DNA from: Aminobacterium sp. MB27-C1
Lineage (GTDB): Bacteria; Synergistota; Synergistia; Synergistales; Aminobacteriaceae
DNA: 64,000 nucleotides
Reading direction: 5' to 3'
NCBI RefSeq assembly: GCF_030908405.1
Contig: NZ_CP133089.1
Span: 1,054,001 to 1,118,000, forward strand
Part shown: one piece after another, positions 61,716-64,000 of the stretch
How the letters are laid out: every line of letters starts with the position of its first letter
Numbering within the stretch: the first letter of the stretch is position 1
Program-made: the position numbers and the translations under genes
Notes under the pieces: model-generated
Told to the model about the DNA's origin: nothing
Seen by the model: the letters and a program-made list of their open reading frames with translations, nothing else
Databases searched by the model: none

Positions 61716-64000
61716 TTGAATCCTCTTGAACTTTGTAGAACAGTGGAAGAAAGATACCGCAGCTACCTAATGACAACATATCGGTTCAAGGATCCGGAAT
61801 TTAATTCTTCTTTTGGAACAGCCCTTGCCAGAAGTAACCTTGCTAAAGGGCCTTACCTTGAAGCTTCCCCGCCCTTTATGAAGGGGGGAAAACCAAAGGA
61901 CCTTTTTCTGGAATTGCTGGGCCATCCTGTAGATAAAGGATTTCTTGATGCAGTAAAAGGAAACAGAAATCTGTATTTACACCAGGAACGCTCAGTAAAA
62001 GCGGTTCATTCGAATCAGAACGTTATTGTATCAACGGGAACCGGGAGCGGGAAGACAGAATCTTTTCTGCTGCCGATTCTGCTTCACCTCTATCAGGAAT
62101 ATGAAATGGGAACTCTGGCTCCTGGAGTCAGGGCCCTTATCCTTTATCCAATGAATGCCCTCGCAAATGATCAGAGAGATCGTCTTGGGGAGATATCAGA
62201 AATTATTTATCAAAGTGATTCCTCCTTTAGATTCACCTTTGGACAATACATTGGGGAAACCCCCCAAAACATAAAAGATCATCACAGAGGTGGCGAGACA
62301 AGGGCAAGAGAACGCCGACCTGGAGAACTTGTTTTTCGCGAGGAAATGAGACAAACTCCTCCACACATACTTCTTACCAATTTTTCAATGCTTGAATACC
62401 TGCTTCTTCGCCCGGATGATCATCCATTGTTCTCAGGAGAATCAGCGAGGAAGTGGAAATTTATCGTCTTAGATGAAGTTCATCAATATCGTGGATCTAT
62501 CGGCATCGAGATGTCAATGCTTCTCAGACGTCTTAAACAGAGGCTTTTTGAAGAAGGGAAAACGAGTTCCTTTACGTGTATCGGTACCAGTGCAACCCTA
62601 GCGGACGGTGAAAAGGGATTTCCTGCCGTTGCTGAATTTGCTTCAACCCTCTATGGTGAACCATTCTTGAAAGAAAACATAATTGAGGGCGCAACTCAGA
62701 AAATACAAGATAAATCTACATATACTTTGACGGCTGAAGATTATCTTAAAATTGCTTCTAAGATTTATGAAGAGGACCAACTTCAGAAAACTCTTGATGA
62801 TACAGTTGGCAAGTACAATATTGTTCCCTTGGATGAAGGTAAACCGCTGGAAATACAGTTAGGCCATCTGTTACTGCACGATAACAGGAGTTTTAGAATA
62901 AGGACTTTGGTCGAAGGAAATCCTACAGATGTCCAGGAACTTGCTGATGTTGTGTTTGATGACATTCCCGTAGATGAGAGAAACAAAGCCCTCTATGCTC
63001 TTATTGAATGCCTTTCCTGGGCAAAAGATCCCCAGAATGAGGAACCCTTTGGTTCTCCCCGGTACCATTTTTTCTTGAGAGCGCTTGAGGGCGCTTTTAT
63101 CAGTTATCTGCCGGAGAAAAAAGTTTCAATTGACAGGTCTTTCGGATCCTCGGAGGGTATGATGTTTGAAACTGCTGTGTGCAGAGAATGTGGTCAGGCT
63201 TATTTTGTAGGCAGACTTATTTCTGATGGATCTATGCAGTATTTTAAAGAAGCAGTAAAAGATCCTGGCGATAGCAAGTACCAAATCGACTACTTAAGAC
63301 CCCTCGAAAAGGATTTTGAAGAAGAAATGGAAGAGAACCACCCGAATGAAGATTTGGATATTGGATATCTATGCCCTGTCTGCGGCGCTTATGGAGAGTT
63401 TACTCCTCCCGACTGTGGCCACAAAGAAAATATTATGCTACGAGTAATTCTTGAAGCGTCTTCTGATGATCCAAGATCTCAAGACAGGCCCTTTAAGTGT
63501 CAGGCATGCGGAGCTTCCTCTCCCAATACGCCTATAAGGAACGTGGTCTCCGGAAGCGATGCCCCACATTCTGTAATTGCAACAACACTCCATGAATGTT
63601 TGCCGGAAGATAGAAGAAAACTATTAGCCTTTGCTGATGGTAGGCAAGAAGCCGCATTCTTCGCATGGTACCTGGAGAATACTTATGATGGGTTTTTCCA
63701 GAGACATCTTATCCATGTTGCCTTGAAAAAACTTAGCGATATTGACACCGAAGAAATATCGGTGGAAGACCTGGTATCTCAACTGATGAAAGTGTCTTCG
63801 GGCTATAAACTCTTTGGTAAGAATGTAACAATAACCAAGAAGAAAGAACAGTGCTGGACTTGGATTCTGAAAGAATTCTTCGAGACAAGCAGGAGGGTTT
63901 CCCTTGAAGGAGTTGGCTTGCTTCAGTGGAATTTAAAACTTCCCGAAGATTTTCCTGTTCCGACAGAGCTGCTTGAGTTACCCTTTGAATTTACACACGA
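61716..64000 (+). CDS. DEVH-box helicase of the YprA/DUF1998-like type (DruE-like), 3'-truncated by the window edge
   Basis: Open for 761 codons to the window end. TTG start with AAGGAGG 7 bases upstream, two bases after the previous stop. Motif I STGTGSGKTESFLLPIL (~106), Ia LYPMNALANDQRDRL, motif II LDEVHQYRG (~253) and III GTSATLA. Before the second RecA domain come Cys pairs CRECGQAY (~488), CPVCGAYGE (~552) and CQACGASSP (~595), then AFADGRQEAAFFAWYLE (~640), all typical of large YprA/DUF1998-class helicases found in defence systems (Druantia DruE, DISARM DrmA) and in MrfA. Remaining helicase motifs and any DUF1998 domain lie outside. The pairing with the 58531 gene argues for a joint function on DNA. 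Confidence 0.85.
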   Translation, partial: MNPLELCRTVEERYRSYLMTTYRFKDPEFNSSFGTALARSNLAKGPYLEASPPFMKGGKPKDLFLELLGHPVDKGFLDAVKGNRNLYLHQERSVKAVHSNQNVIVSTGTGSGKTESFLLPILLHLYQEYEMGTLAPGVRALILYPMNALANDQRDRLGEISEIIYQSDSSFRFTFGQYIGETPQNIKDHHRGGETRARERRPGELVFREEMRQTPPHILLTNFSMLEYLLLRPDDHPLFSGESARKWKFIVLDEVHQYRGSIGIEMSMLLRRLKQRLFEEGKTSSFTCIGTSATLADGEKGFPAVAEFASTLYGEPFLKENIIEGATQKIQDKSTYTLTAEDYLKIASKIYEEDQLQKTLDDTVGKYNIVPLDEGKPLEIQLGHLLLHDNRSFRIRTLVEGNPTDVQELADVVFDDIPVDERNKALYALIECLSWAKDPQNEEPFGSPRYHFFLRALEGAFISYLPEKKVSIDRSFGSSEGMMFETAVCRECGQAYFVGRLISDGSMQYFKEAVKDPGDSKYQIDYLRPLEKDFEEEMEENHPNEDLDIGYLCPVCGAYGEFTPPDCGHKENIMLRVILEASSDDPRSQDRPFKCQACGASSPNTPIRNVVSGSDAPHSVIATTLHECLPEDRRKLLAFADGRQEAAFFAWYLENTYDGFFQRHLIHVALKKLSDIDTEEISVEDLVSQLMKVSSGYKLFGKNVTITKKKEQCWTWILKEFFETSRRVSLEGVGLLQWNLKLPEDFPVPTELLELPFEFTH

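Overview
The window reads as a chromosomal segment of a strictly anaerobic, low-to-moderate GC bacterium, most probably a member of the Synergistota (Aminobacterium-like). This is inferred from gene content and order: a V/A-type ATPase operon in place of an F-type one, rubrerythrin, a selenocysteine tRNA, a 4TM/12TM TRAP permease with its DUF1850 partner, and Firmicutes-like house-keeping clusters. No 16S gene is present to settle it. TTG and GTG starts are frequent, and several starts were chosen from Shine-Dalgarno spacing.

Layout. 1-4.6 kb (+): end of xerD/xerC, purine and pyrimidine nucleoside phosphorylases, an M23 peptidase, a Nudix hydrolase and a SUI1-like factor, closed by a bidirectional terminator facing rubrerythrin (-). 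5.2-9.1 kb: tRNA-Sec (-), an M20 amidohydrolase and a QueT-like transporter (+), then cysS (-). 9.1-15.4 kb (+): uvrC, ribD-ribE-ribBA-ribH (complete riboflavin pathway) and serS, ended by a strong hairpin. 15.5-26 kb (+): a membrane/WecG-TagA fusion, a CBS protein, and the V/A-ATPase operon (G/H-like, I, K, E, C, F, A, B, D). 26-32.9 kb (+): rlmH, ybaB, recR, a PIN-TRAM protein, ispDF, gltX, guaB and a small ORF. 32.9-40.8 kb (+): the nusA-infB translation/ribosome-maturation operon (rimP, nusA, ylxR, ylxQ, infB, ylxP, rbfA, nrnA, truB, ribF), preceded by a promoter and an attenuator-like hairpin. 40.8-43.1 kb (-): a damage-response cassette of a LexA/CI-type repressor, a UmuD-like protein without its catalytic serine, and UmuC. 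43.2-49.8 kb (+): tRNA-Arg, DUF1850 + TRAP permease, ileS and an RluD-family gene. 49.8-56.1 kb: rqcH (-), tRNA-Ala and tRNA-Pro (+), a crotonase (-), five further tRNAs (+), and a metallophosphoesterase and cardiolipin synthase (-).

The last 8 kb look like an accessory island. Immediately 3' of tRNA-Leu lies a badly frameshifted tyrosine-recombinase gene, then about 0.7 kb of unassigned sequence, then two tightly linked genes. The first encodes a 1060-residue membrane-anchored coiled-coil protein ending in three C2H2-type zinc fingers. The second encodes a large DEVH-box helicase of the YprA/DUF1998-like type and runs off the window. This pair is the best candidate for a poorly described system, probably anti-phage defence, and its layout recalls the two-gene type III Druantia arrangement.

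Other points of interest are a WecG/TagA enzyme fused to a TagO/MraY-like membrane domain that has lost its catalytic motifs, an UvrC lacking about 120 residues of the usual central region, and leader hairpins upstream of rimP and ileS.
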